This document shows, piece after piece, positions 20,787 to 31,785 of a DNA stretch of 64,000 nucleotides (its first letter is position 1; each line of letters starts with the position of its first letter). A program made the translations under genes and the position numbers. This stretch comes from Orychophragmus violaceus. Its lineage: Eukaryota > Streptophyta > Magnoliopsida > Brassicales > Brassicaceae. The DNA is taken from assembly GCA_030180135.1 (NCBI GenBank), contig CM058239.1, forward strand, positions 65,045,823 to 65,109,822, written 5' to 3'. Under the pieces are notes generated by a model that was not told where the DNA came from, did not search any database, and saw only the letters and a program-made list of their open reading frames with translations.

Positions 20787-22313
20787 ATGGCAACTCAAGA
20801 TCAACCCCGCAAGCGCAGAGCAACAGCCGCAAGCGCCTCACGACAGTACATTCCGCCACCAGAGTGGCTACACAGGGATTCTGATCCTCCAGAGCCATAT
20901 CAGTTGGTTCATGCGACCATTGGGCCACCATGGCCAAGAGCAGATAAGGCTCGGATTCAGACTGATCGCAACTGGGGCAAGGGTATCAAGAAGATGCTCA
21001 CTACGTCTGATTTCACAGAGAGGCCGCTACACGAGTACTGGGACGAGTACGATACACTGCTGTATAACGGTTGGTGTGGCATGGAGATAGCGCCAACCAA
21101 GTTCGCGGACTACTCGACTTGTCATGGTCTCGGCATAGACAGACAGGTTATGGAGCTGTGCAGAGGCATTGGTCTGGGGACAATGCCGATGCAGCCTTAC
21201 GATCTATACCCAGAGATGGTGAGGCAGCTTCTTGCCACATGCAGGGTTTTATACCCGAACCCGGAGAGCAGGAATGCTCAGGGAGGCACTTTTACTTTCA
21301 TGTTTCTTGGCGCCAGGTATCGAGTGCCCCTTCTCGATATCTGCAGGATCTATGGGTTTAGCATTGAGCAGCCACGCACCGATATGTCCCTTCCATGGGA
21401 ACCAGCAGAGGCTGCGCAGTTTTGGCAGTACATTGGTGGTGGACGGTATCACTCACGGACTACACCAGTGATTCAGGTCAGGCATCCGGCCCTCAGGTAT
21501 GTCTTGCGTATATTGGGACGCACTCTATTGTGCAAGCATGAGGCCAACAAGATGCGCAAGAACGAGTTGGAGATTCTATTCAAAGGACTGAGGGAGCAGT
21601 TCAGGGGTACCGATGTGAGAGACCCAGCTAAGAAAGTCAACCTGGGAGCCTTATTTTCCCATCATCTTTGCGAGCTGCAGAAGAAGCCTTATGACGGCGT
21701 GCGCAAGGAGACAGTAGGGAGTCTTCTTACTCCTATTTTCAGATACTGCAGGATCCCTATGGGGGATACAGAGTGCGATACTGAGAGAGAGTTCCTGGAT
21801 CTCAGTCACTTGCAGAGTGCTACGTGGCTGAAAGAGGGGCGAGTGTGGGTTTACTTCGACCCTGAGGATACACAGTATGGTATTGATCTTCCTGCTGCTA
21901 GGTTGACTCAGATTGATACCATTGATGCTTTGAGTTTCCGCCCTCCTGCCAGAGCTCGACGCGCAGTGCCTACTATGGCTCATCCGCTGGGAGAGCCTTC
22001 TACAAGAGCTTCGTCTTCCTCTACACCCGCGCCTGCTGCTTATATGGGTCCTTATCCTGAGATGACAGTGCCCTACGGTAGTATGTCTGAGGCTGAGTGG
22101 AGAGAGCGTAGTGATGGGATATGGAAGACCATCTGGGAGTGGATGCGAGGCTGCACTTGCAGGAGACAACCACAGGTTCACCAGCCCGTCCCAGGACCTT
22201 CTCGACGCAGACGACGATCTCCGACTCCTACTTCTTTGAGCGGTACTGATCGCATAGCTGAGGCAGCCAGTGATGATGAGCGGTATGGTGGGATAGATGA
22301 TGTGAGCGAGTGA
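20787..22313 (+). CDS. ATHILA ORF1-like protein, unit A2 (508 aa, open)
   Basis: Second copy of the 14341-15867 gene, same start and stop and no indels. By eye the two copies differ by 14 substitutions: ten change an amino acid (L/M, V/L, S/G, R/K, A/S, K/E, V/A, D/Y, L/P, S/L) and four are silent. That ratio is about what neutral drift gives, so there is no sign that selection kept this frame open after the two copies separated. Role unknown, as for the first copy. The Arg-rich C-terminal segment RRRRRSPTPTS may bind nucleic acid or act as a nuclear signal (inference). Confidence 0.8.
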   Translation: MATQDQPRKRRATAASASRQYIPPPEWLHRDSDPPEPYQLVHATIGPPWPRADKARIQTDRNWGKGIKKMLTTSDFTERPLHEYWDEYDTLLYNGWCGMEIAPTKFADYSTCHGLGIDRQVMELCRGIGLGTMPMQPYDLYPEMVRQLLATCRVLYPNPESRNAQGGTFTFMFLGARYRVPLLDICRIYGFSIEQPRTDMSLPWEPAEAAQFWQYIGGGRYHSRTTPVIQVRHPALRYVLRILGRTLLCKHEANKMRKNELEILFKGLREQFRGTDVRDPAKKVNLGALFSHHLCELQKKPYDGVRKETVGSLLTPIFRYCRIPMGDTECDTEREFLDLSHLQSATWLKEGRVWVYFDPEDTQYGIDLPAARLTQIDTIDALSFRPPARARRAVPTMAHPLGEPSTRASSSSTPAPAAYMGPYPEMTVPYGSMSEAEWRERSDGIWKTIWEWMRGCTCRRQPQVHQPVPGPSRRRRRSPTPTSLSGTDRIAEAASDDERYGGIDDVSE

Positions 22314-23687
22314 GATTGATCTCCATTTTCAGACTTTCGGTTCTGTACTTTTTATCCTTTTCTTATTTCTCTTTGCACTTTTTCCTTTTGATTTTTAGGA
22401 TGCTTTTGTTTTTGGATGATATGTTTGATATGCTACGTTATTTGCTTCGATTTTACTCTGTTTTCAGTGTTTCTAGCTTGCAGGATTCGAAATTTGATAG
22501 ATTCCAATGGACTAACCTGCTAACTTGCTGACTGATTTGCTATACGCATTGCAACGATCGTTGCTGCTATGAGCAACGATCGACACTCAACGAAAAATCG
22601 CCTAGCAACGATCGATGCACTATGCAACGATCGGTGCTTGCGCGACAGAGGTAAAATACGATAGAACTCAAACAAACCATTAACAAATTTTTTATTTTTA
22701 CTGATCCTTCGCTTGACACTACTGGGGACAGTGTGTCTTAAGTGTGGGAGAGGAGCTACTGACTTATATCTTTCTGTTTTCTTAAGAGTCAGTCCATTTT
22801 TCAAAAAAAGATTTTGTTTTATTGAGTCAAAAATTGTTTAAGTAAGAAACTGTGAATTTTTGAGAAGATTTATAGCACTTGCGAGAACTTAAGTAACCAT
22901 TGGGATGAAGTTGCAGGATCTATCTCTGACCATTAGAAAACCCAGACACGGATCAACCTACTGGGAACACCCACATCGCTTCAGGTATCAGAGGATCCTT
23001 TTACTGATTTCAAATTAATACTGACTTAGATTTCTCACCTAAGGGCTTGGTATACTCTGTGTCGGATTCCCTGTTAGTTCTGACACAACCTGTCAACCTA
23101 TCCTATTTAGTTCCCTTCTACCCTTCTATAAAGTAAAAAAAAAAAGATAATAAACTGAGGATGAGTTAGTAACTCCGAAGTGGTCACAGGAGTGGTAGAG
23201 ACCCCTATTATCTCCTGTGCTATCCATGGAATGTGTCCAAAGTACACCCCATAACGGGAAGAACACTGATAAAAAAAAAAAAATGATACCCAATGTGGGA
23301 AAAAACAGTTGTTAAAGAAGGGAAAAGAGAAGAAAGGGACTAGAGAAAGATAGTATGGTGGTCTAGAGCTGATAAGGTAAGAATCCATGTGCCCTTTGAT
23401 CGATACTCCTTAGGTGAGACCGCACTTAAATACTTGCAGAAGTCAGTAGGGAGAATTTGAATGCTTGAATGTGATTGTGGAGTTTACCTAGGACAGTTGC
23501 TAAGTGTGGGGGAAGTACATGTTGGTCTTTATATCCTGTGATTGATTCTTTCAGTGGTTTACTAAGGGGAATCTGAGTATTGTAGCTTCTAAGATGAAAT
23601 GAGTTTCTGAAGAGTTTTCAAACCTCTTCACCTAGCTTTAGTTCTATGTTTTCCTTGAGGGCAAGCAAAGGCTAAGTGAGGGGGAGT
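22314..23687 (+). other. 3' untranslated part of unit A2
   Basis: As in A1. CGATCG cores at 22555/22577 are 22 bp apart (19 in A1), the difference being a 3-bp indel in the spacer. A further pair lies near 22606/22627. The polypurine tract ends just before 23688. Confidence 0.6.
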
Positions 23688-24864
23688 TGATATATCATGG
23701 TTTTTACTAGTTTTAGACCATGATATAAGTGTGTTTTAGTGTCTTTTTGTGTTCTTTTAGAGTCTTTTACAGGTATAATCAGGTTTGGAGCATATTTGGT
23801 GATTATGGCACTTTCTGGAGCTAATTAAAGTATTTGGCCGAGAGATAGACTTCACTGTCGATATTTCAGAGATGCAACGATCGACACACTAGTGGCATCG
23901 ATCGTTGCACGTGCGAGATGGGCCAAACGACGGTTTAATGAAGAATAATGAAATTGCAGTTCTGCCCAGAAGTTCCTGATATTCACAAAGAAGCCCCAAA
24001 ACGTGTTTTAGGTTATAAATAGAGTTTTAAAGCCATCGTTTAGGCTACGCTTTTACAAGCTTTTCTTACGTTAAGTTTTACTCAGAGAAAGTTGAGGGGC
24101 TGATCCTGATCTCGAAAGAGACTTGATTTTGAACCCCAGTTCTTATTTGATTATATGATATTTGGTTTTCTACTTATGATATTTTCTGTCTCGATGAATA
24201 TGTCTGAGTAGTTTACCTGTTAGGTTGAAGGATTCTCATTAGGGATTTCAGAGAACTATAGTTTAAATTAATCTGTAGAGATTCATATCTGCTAGTTCTT
24301 TATCTAAGTTGTTCTTAATGCTTAATCTGAAGTAGCTAATCAGAATTATGATGTTAGGTTGATTAATACAGCGGAAGTTGGTTAATTTAACTAGAAAGAA
24401 CCTAGATAAGCAATTAAACTATTCGCAAACGGAAGTTTGGTTTAGGATTAATTGTGAACATATCAAACTTGGAATTAAAGCTGGTTTAATCTGTTAGTTC
24501 TCGCAAACGAAAGTTTGGTTTGCTGCACTTAGACTTAGAGAATTATCGCAAAGGAATTTGGTTAATTCTATATCCGTGTTTGAGTTCTAGAACAGTTATT
24601 GATTAGATCTAGATAGATTGATTGCTTGCGTTCCTGATTTCCTGAGAACTCCTGAAACCTAACGCTTCGCCCTCTTGCTTACAAACTCACTTGATTTGCT
24701 TTGCTATTTCGTTTACTGTTTTCACACCTGCTTCGCTTGATTAAATCTGAACTACTAATAATCTATTGTGTGACTGAGAGTCCTTGAGGGATTCGATACC
24801 TTATATACTACGATTGCATTAACTGTGCACTTGCAGTAGAATAGGGATAAAACTACACCTATCA
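23688..24864 (+). repeat. Family A LTR 3 (1177 bp)
   Basis: Complete TGATATATCATGG...CCTATCA. TATA box TATAAAT at about 24014. CGATCG pair at 23878/23899. It is followed directly by GTGCACTTGAGC with no primer site, so it is the right end of the array. Confidence 0.9.
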
Positions 24865-25823
24865 GTGCACTTGAGCTAAAATTCAATATTCAACGGTGAA
24901 GTGACATCAGAGAAGAAACTGGTCCAAACATAAGTCAAATGGCACGAGATAACAAAATTTAGCTCATCATACCCCAAGAAAGACCATACCGACCGAAGAA
25001 AAGCTAGTTAATGAGTTCAGCCTCTTACGCTAGAGTCACACTCCCACCTAGTACACCCACTATAATTCTAACTTATTGAAAGGTCCAGGCACTGAAGACA
25101 ACATGAAGAACACACCAAGGAAGCAAGATGGCCCGAGAGAAGAGTATGGACCCGAGAGAGACCAAGTTGGGCAAGAAGAATAGGAGGAGCTGGAGGAAGA
25201 GGAAGAGCTTGAAGATGGAAATTATTCTGATCTAGAAGACACCAAGGAAGACTGATAAAACAATCTCAAGGCCCAGAACAAACCAGAAGCCAATGCCACG
25301 TCAAGTGCTCCATATGCCTCGGTTTAAATCTATATACAAGCAAAGTAAGTTATATACTTTATTAACTCTTCTTGCAGGTTATACCAGCAGCAAGAATGCC
25401 TACGTGCATAGCCAAATTACCTCATCATCATTAGTTTTAGTTTCGCTCATGCTTTCCTTATTTGGTTTAATGAAAACTATGCTTGTAGTTTTTTTCTTTC
25501 TTTTGTAATTTGCTTTCGAGTGTCATGTTGGTTTTGAGTCTTTTTCCATTCTTTTGAGTCAAACTCTAAAAGGTTCAAGCTGATGAGCTACTAATAAAGC
25601 CCCCATGCAGTTTTGTAGTTTGAAATTTTTACACTGAAATCAATAAACGCAGTTCTTGTCAGAAGAAGTCTAACAGAAACTTATCCTTCAACCTTTGCTA
25701 TTGCTTGTGTGTGTGATTTATATTAGTAAGTGTTCTTGCACTGTATCAGAGACTTCACATCCTTTTGTGTCGTGTATTCACTCCATCATCTATCCATTCA
25801 AATCCATCGCACACAAAAGAAGC
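24865..25823. other. Unassigned spacer between family A array and element B
   Basis: This may be the other side of the older gypsy element (8844-10782). A Glu-rich stretch at about 25080-25255 looks like decayed coding sequence (EELEEEEELEDGNYSDLED) but matches no family I can name. A GTAAGT...TTGCAG pair near 25345-25378 resembles an intron. No LTR found. Confidence 0.35.
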
Positions 25824-25828
25824 GACCA
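25824..25828. repeat. Target-site duplication GACCA, left of element B
   Basis: GACCA precedes LTR TGATATATC; the same five bases follow the right LTR at 35688-35692. Confidence 0.9.
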
Positions 25829-27022
25829 TGATATATCATGGTTTTTACCAGTTTTATGCCATGATATAATTATGTTTTAGTGTTCTTTTGTGTTCTTTTA
25901 GAGTCTTTTACAGGTGTAATCAGGTTTGGAGCAGAATTGGAGATATTGAAGCATTTTGGGGATTTTTGGAGTGTTTGGCCGAGAGATTGAGCTCACTGTC
26001 CAATTTTGAGATCATGCATCGATCGACACACCTTTGGTGTAGATCGACACACTAGCGTTTTGGGCCGATACGGCGGTTTAACGAAGAAAGAAGATTTTGC
26101 ACTTTGGCCCAGAAGTTTCCAGTATTTACAAAGAAGCCCCAGCCGAGATTATGCCTATATAATTAGGATTTTAGTGTTTATTTTAGATACGCTTTCATAC
26201 TTAGAGCTAAGAGATTTTTAGAGATTTTGGGGCTGATCTAATCCTGTACTTCATCTATTTTGGAGAAGATTTCGAACCCCTTTATCTATTTAATTTCTTA
26301 TATGCAATCTATTAATTCTATGATTTATGTTCCATTGATCATGTCTGAGTAGATTCATAGTTAGGTTTAGGGTTTCTCATTAAGGATTTCATTACTTGCT
26401 AGACTTGTTTAATTCAGTTAAGGATTCACATGAATAGAATGTTCTTCGATCTAAATTGAGTTTAATGCTAGTTCTAACCTGATCAATTAGAATCTAGATC
26501 TTAGGTTGCTAAATACGACACGAGAGTGTGGTTTAGAATCTGAACTATTTAGGTTGAGCAATTAAACTTCTCGCAAAGGAATTTGGTTTAGTTTAATTGT
26601 GAACATATCGAACTTAAAATTAATGATGGTTTAATCTGTTAGTAATTGCAAAGGAATTTGGATTACTGCACTTAGACTTAGAGAATTCTCGCAAAGAGAT
26701 TTGGTTAATTCTATATCCGTGATTTGAGTTCTAGAACTGTGCTTAATTAGATCCTGACTGATTGATTTGTCTGCTTGTCTGATTTCCTGAGAACGCCCTA
26801 GACTTAGCGCCTTTAATTAACTGCTTTCACCACCAACAATCTGCTACTTGTTTACTTTCTTGCTTTGCTATTTAGTTTACTACAATTTGCTTTCTTCTTA
26901 GTTTAAATTCCTACGGTTCTTTATCTATCGAGACCAGAGTCTATGTGGATTCGATACCCTATATACTACAATCACTTAATTGTGCACTTGCAGTAGAATA
27001 GGATTAAAACGTGACCCAATCA
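25829..27022 (+). repeat. Element B 5' LTR (1194 bp)
   Basis: Bounded by GACCA on the left and the primer site on the right. TATA-like TATATAAT at about 26156. The CGATCG pair at 26020/26041 has its second core mutated to AGATCG; the 3' LTR keeps both. Confidence 0.92.
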
Positions 27023-27028
27023 AGTTTT

Positions 27029-27046
27029 TGGCGCCGTTGCCGGGGA
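27029..27046 (+). other. Primer-binding site of element B (tRNA-Asp)
   Basis: TGGCGCCGTTGCCGGGGA, six bases after the LTR, complementary to tRNA-Asp(GUC) 3' end. Confidence 0.9.
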
Positions 27047-27186
27047 CTCTTAGAGTCTTCGATAGGATCGAACTTAGGGTTTTTACTAGGATTTTTTATT
27101 TTTGTTTCGTTTTGTTTTGTTTTTATTTTAAGGTACTAATTTTTCTCTGTTTTCTCTCTGTCGCAGGTACCGATTTCGCTTTGCGT

Positions 27187-27264
27187 CGATCGTTGCACCT
27201 TTGTGTCGATCGTCACTAGGCGATTCTGAGATTGAATCGATCGTTGCACTGATAGCATCGACCA
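27187..27264. repeat. Two CGATCG pairs in the leader of element B
   Basis: Cores at 27187/27207 and 27238/27259 (the last decayed to CGACCA), spacings 20 and 21 bp. They precede the first gag ATG at 27289. Confidence 0.7.
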
Positions 27265-27288
27265 TTGCTTGACGATTACAGACAGTTT

Positions 27289-28719
27289 ATGCAGACGCGT
27301 GAAACTCGAAGTAATCAGAACATGAACCTCGTTAATCTCGGACTTGAAGAACTTGGACGTCTACAGAGGACTAACAGAAGAGAAAGAAGAGCAAGGATGG
27401 TGGTACAGAAGTTAATCATTATGCCTGATGCTCAAGGTACCCTGAGGGACCGAGACAACAATCCGTACAATGCTGCTGGGCATCGGATTGACGCTGAAGG
27501 GAATGTAATCCCTGATCCTCCTGAGCAACCGCAATAGGATCAGAACCAAGGCCAAAGACAGGCCCAAGGTAGAGAGATGGTTGTCCATGAGAGGACTTTA
27601 GCTGACTACAACTGACCGGATGAGTTTCATTCAAACCGGCCAGCTCTTGTGATGCCTGGTTTTGAGAGGAATGATTTTGAGATCAAAACCATCTACTACT
27701 CGCTGATGAGACAGAATGCCTTCCATGGTCATCCCACGGAGCAGCCTATGGATCACATTGATCAGTTTGAGGACCTAATCAATGGCATGAAGTATGATGG
27801 AGTCTGCCAGGATTATCTGTTCCTTAAGCTCTTTCCATACAGTCTCGCTGGAGACGCTGCTGCATGGCTGAAGCAACTGCCACCTGGGCAGTTTGATACT
27901 TGGGCAGCCCTGAAGAGTGAGTTCCTGCGTCACTTCTATGATGATGCGCGTTCCGATCAGTCCAGACAGGACATACTCACATTTTCCCAAGGACCTGTGG
28001 AGCCTCTTAAGACTGCATGGATGAGATTCAAGAAGTACCAGCGTGACTGCCCACACCATGGATTCACTGAGGTAACATTGCTAGGTATCTTCTTCAGAGG
28101 CATAGATCTTCCATATCAGTCTGCGCTGGATAACTCCAGTAATGCAAACTTCAACACCAGGACTCCTGCACAAGCTAAGCAGTTGATTGAGAACTTAGTG
28201 AGCAGCAACAGTTGCAAGACTATGGATGAGAGGAGGAAGAAATCTGGTGGAAGTGTAGAGAATTCAGAGATGGCTGAATTTAGATCTAAGCTGGACACAA
28301 TTTGCAATCTCCTGGCTGGTAAGAAGGCTGTCCACTTTGCCCAAGATGTTGAGGAAATTCAGACTGAGGAGGACACTCAGGAAGAAGATGTGAATTACAT
28401 TGGAGGATCTGGTTTCCAAGGTAACAGATTTGGTAATCAGCAGGGAAACAGGTTCTTCAATGGAGGACAAAAGAGTGCCTTCACAGGCAATCAGAACTCA
28501 GCTGGTTTTGGACAGACTAGTGGTTTTCAGAAACATTTTGGACAAGGTACTCAGAGAACCTATGGATCTTCATCTTATCAGAATCCTCCTGCAGCCACTG
28601 ATCATGGAAGTAAGTTGGAGGCAATGATGAAACAGCTGCTGGAGAGTCAGACTAAGAGTGCTGCAGACTTCGACAAGAAGATAGATACAGTCTATGAGGA
28701 GCTGAATGGGAAATATTGA
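27289..28719 (+). pseudogene. gag of element B, two stops and a frameshift
   Basis: The likely start ATG at 27289 gives MQTRETRSNQNMN. TAG (27535-27537) and TGA (27613-27615) interrupt the N-terminal part; both fit C-to-T change of CAG and CGA. From 27649 the frame is open for 356 residues. The capsid-like Retrotrans_gag domain (LFPYSLAGDAAAWLKQLP, FDTWAALKSEFLRHFY, RFKKYQRDCPHHG) lies at about residues 55-190 of that frame. A Gly/Asn-rich tail and a short coiled coil follow. No CCHC knuckle is present, which is normal for Athila-type gags. A one-base shift near 28712 moves the continuing sequence (YLSAHMKELDAKV) to another frame. Gag packages element RNA in cytoplasmic particles. Confidence 0.85.
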
Positions 28720-30127
28720 ATACCTAAGCGCACATATGAAGGAGCTTGATGCTAAGGTTGCAAGAACTGCTGGATATGCTCAGAGGGAAGATGGATATCT
28801 CCCAGGGCGAATTGATGCTAATCCCAAGTACCAATGCAATGCAGTGACATTGATAAGTGGTAAGGAGTTGTTACCTGGCCAGAAAAGGCAGTTAAGTGTT
28901 GAGGAACTCGTGGAAATTGAAGAATTGGAAGATGGGATACGTGACATTCGCAATGCATCGATCGACGCCACCAAGCAACGGTCGATGCAAAGCGATAACG
29001 AAGAAACTGTCGTAGCGAAGTCACCCAGCAACGATCGACACAACTCCAGTGACGGTCGATGCAAGGCGACTGCAGAGAGCTCAAAACCAGAGAAACCGAA
29101 ACAGTCGACCGAGAGGGTTTACAAGCCTAAGGTACCTTATCACAAGAATCCCAGAAAGGCTAAAAACGATAGGCAGTATGCCAAATGCAAGGAGTTCATT
29201 AAAAAGGTGAAAGTTGAAGTGCCTTTGATTGACTCCATGGAAACCTCTCCAGTGATGATGAGATGTCTTAAGGATATGATTGCTGGGAAGTGGTCTGATG
29301 AGGAGAGTGTAATGATGATCAATGAGGTGTGTAGTGCAGTGATTCAGGGCAGAATTCCTGAGAAGTTAAAAGATCCAGGAAGCTTTGTACTAGATTGTGC
29401 TATCTACAGGGAGAGATTTGAAAGGTCTCTATGTGATCTTGGTTCCAGTGTGAATCTTATGCCTTTCTCAGTTGCTAAGAGGCTCGGGATGACTGACTTT
29501 ATACCCACTAGGATATCACTGGTTTTGGCAGATAGAACAATCAGGATTCCCGAAGGATTATTGGAGGATGTGCCCATAATGATTGGCCAATGTGTGATTC
29601 CTACTGACTTTGTGGTTCTGCAGTATGGAGAGGAACCAAATGATCCACTAATTTTAGGCATGCCTTTCTTAGCTACAGCTGGTGCGATGATTGACTGTCA
29701 AGGAGGTAGAATAGTTCTAAATGTGGGTGATCTGAAGATGAGTTTTGATATGGACAAGCTGGCAAAGAGACCAACCATCGACGGACAGAACTTCTATGTT
29801 GACACACTAGGTGATTTGGCTACAAAATACTTTCACAAGTCACATGCTGAAGATCCACTAGAAAGAGCTTTACTGAGCTCTATATTGGAGTTGGAGTACC
29901 TGCAGGACGAGCCAGCAATGTGCTATGCAAGACTGATAGATTCGGTTGAAGTGGCGATGAAGGTGGAAGTGTCTGACGCGACGATGCAACGATCGACACC
30001 AACTAAGCATCGGTCATTGCAAGTCGACAGAGACTGGGCCGAGGATAAAGCTCCGAAAATAGGGCTGAAACAACTTCCATCCGGGCTAATTACGCATTTC
30101 TTGGACCGAATTCAACTTATCCAGTGA
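28706..30127 (+). pseudogene. Protease region of element B pol, out of frame with neighbours
   Basis: A 473-codon frame sits one base off the gag and RT frames, entered by a shift near 28712 and left by another near 30088. It contains a basic linker and then the aspartic protease: LCDLGSSVNLMPFSVAKRLG has D-L-G-S in place of the more usual D-T/S-G, followed by the RISLVLADRTIRIPEGLLED flap region and PLILGMPFLATAGA. Linkers on both sides hold CGATCG pairs (28959/28979, 29032/29053, 29990/30011), translated as NASIDATKQRSM and similar. The protease would cut the polyprotein. The Gly-Ser variant is common in plant Athila elements as far as I recall. Confidence 0.8.
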
Positions 30128-31785
30128 TTGTCAATGCTAGTCTAAACAACGCAGAGCTCACTTTACTGCTAAGAAAGCTGCGCAAGCATCGCAAAGCTCT
30201 TGGCTATTCTCTTGATGACATTTCAGGTATCTCACCAGAGTTGTGCATGCATCGGATACATCTTGAGGATGAGTCTAAGACATCTGTTGAGCATCAGAGA
30301 AGGCTTAATCCTAATCTACAAGAAGTGGTTAAGAAGGAGATTATGAAACTCCTGGATGCTGGGATTATCTATCCTATTTCAGACAGTGATTGGGCGAGTC
30401 CAGTCCATGTAGTGCCTAAGAACGGTGGAGTTACAGTTGTGAAGAATGAAAAAAATGAGTTGATCCCCACTAGGACTGTAACGGGACACAGGATGTGCAT
30501 AGATTACATGAAGCTTAATGCTGCAACCAGGAAGGATCACTATCCCTTGCCTTTTATTGATCAGATGCTGGAGAGGTTTGCTAATCATCCTTACTACTGC
30601 TTCCTCGATGGATACTCAGGTTTCTTTCAGATTCCTATCCACCCAGAAGATCAGGGAAAGACCACTTTCACTTGTCCATATGGCACATTTGCTTACCGTA
30701 GGATGCCTTTTGGACTCTGTAATGCTCCTGCCACCTTCCAGAGATGCATGATGTCCATATTCACTGATATGATTGAGGACTTTATGGAGGTATTCATGGA
30801 TGACTTCTCAGTCTATGGATCATCTTATAATGATTGCTTAGATAATCTGTGCAAGGTGTTGACTAGATGCGAAGAGAAGCACTTGGTCCTTAACTGGTAA
30901 AAATGCCACTTCATGGTCAGAGATGGTATTGTTTTTGGACATAAAGTATCTGAAGCAGGGATCGAAGTAGACCGCGCTAAGATTGAGGTAATGACCAACC
31001 TTCAGGCGCCTGATTCTGTTAAGTCTATAAGAAGCTTTCTCGGACATGCTGGCTTCTATAGACGGTTCATCAAAGACTTCAGTAAGATTGCTAGGCCACT
31101 AACTGGTTTGCTGTGTAAGGATACCAAATTTGAGTTCAATGCAGACTGTCATACTGCATTTGAACAAATCAAGCAAGCATTAGTGAGTGCTCCAATTGTT
31201 CAGCCACCAGATTGGGATCTACCTTTTGAGGTTATGTGTGATGCAAGTGACTTTGCTGTAGGAGCTGTTCTGGGACAAAAGAAGGACAGAAAGCTTCATG
31301 CTATCTATTATGCTAGTAGGACACTAGATGATGCGCAGAGAAACTATGCAACCACGGAGAAGGAGCTGTTGGCTGTTGTCTTTGCATTTGAGAAATTCCG
31401 CCCCTATCTTGTTGGCTCCAAGGTGATTGTTCATACTGATCATTCAGCCCTGAAGTATCTGATGCAGAAGAAGGATGCTAAGCCAAGATTGTTGAGATGG
31501 ATTCTGTTGCTTCAGGAGTTTGATATTGAAGTGAGGGACAAGAAGGGAGTTGAGAATGGAGTTGCTGATCATCTTTCAAGGATGCTGGTTGAAGAAGAAG
31601 TGCCCATCAATAATTATTTGCCTGAGGAAAACGTCAATATGATTGGTACAATTTTTCAGACGGATTTGGGCAGAGAGTTGCAGAACTGTCGGGACAATCG
31701 CACAGTGTCGATCGATGCCACATTGGCAACGGTCGATACAAGTATCGGGGAAGCAACGATCGACACATGCACACGCAACAGTTGA
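30124..31785 (+). pseudogene. Reverse transcriptase and RNase H of element B, two stops
   Basis: RT starts about 30330 (LLDAGIIYPISDSDWASPVHVVPK) and holds MCIDYMKLNAAT, FLDGYSGFFQIPI, the FGLCNAPATFQRC signature, and the catalytic FMDDFSVYG. A TAA at 30898-30900 splits the thumb region (LNW before, KCHFMV after). RNase H runs about 31215-31590: VMCDASDFAVGAVLG, YYASRTLDDAQRNY, TEKELLAVVFAFEKFR, HTDHSALKYL, and the final GVENGVADHLSR. Aspartate and glutamate positions of the active site are present. The linker after it carries two CGATCG pairs, and the TGA at 31783-31785 lies inside one decayed pair. RT and RNase H together copy element RNA into DNA. Confidence 0.9.

Larger units (their letters stand above)
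10783..24864 (+). mobile_element. Tandem Athila-like element (family A): LTR-internal-LTR-internal-LTR
   Basis: Three LTRs (10783-11943, 17240-18369, 23688-24864) enclose two internal regions offset by about 6.43-6.45 kb. Both internal regions carry the same order: tRNA-Asp primer site, gag fragment, ATHILA ORF1-like gene, 3' UTR with GTGAGGGGGAG polypurine tract. Neither contains protease, reverse transcriptase, RNase H or integrase. The left LTR lacks its first ~17 bases and no target duplication is visible. Such arrays usually arise by unequal recombination between LTRs. Family A shares LTR ends, primer site, 3' UTR and linker pieces with element B (25829-35687), which is a plausible source of proteins. 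Confidence 0.85.
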
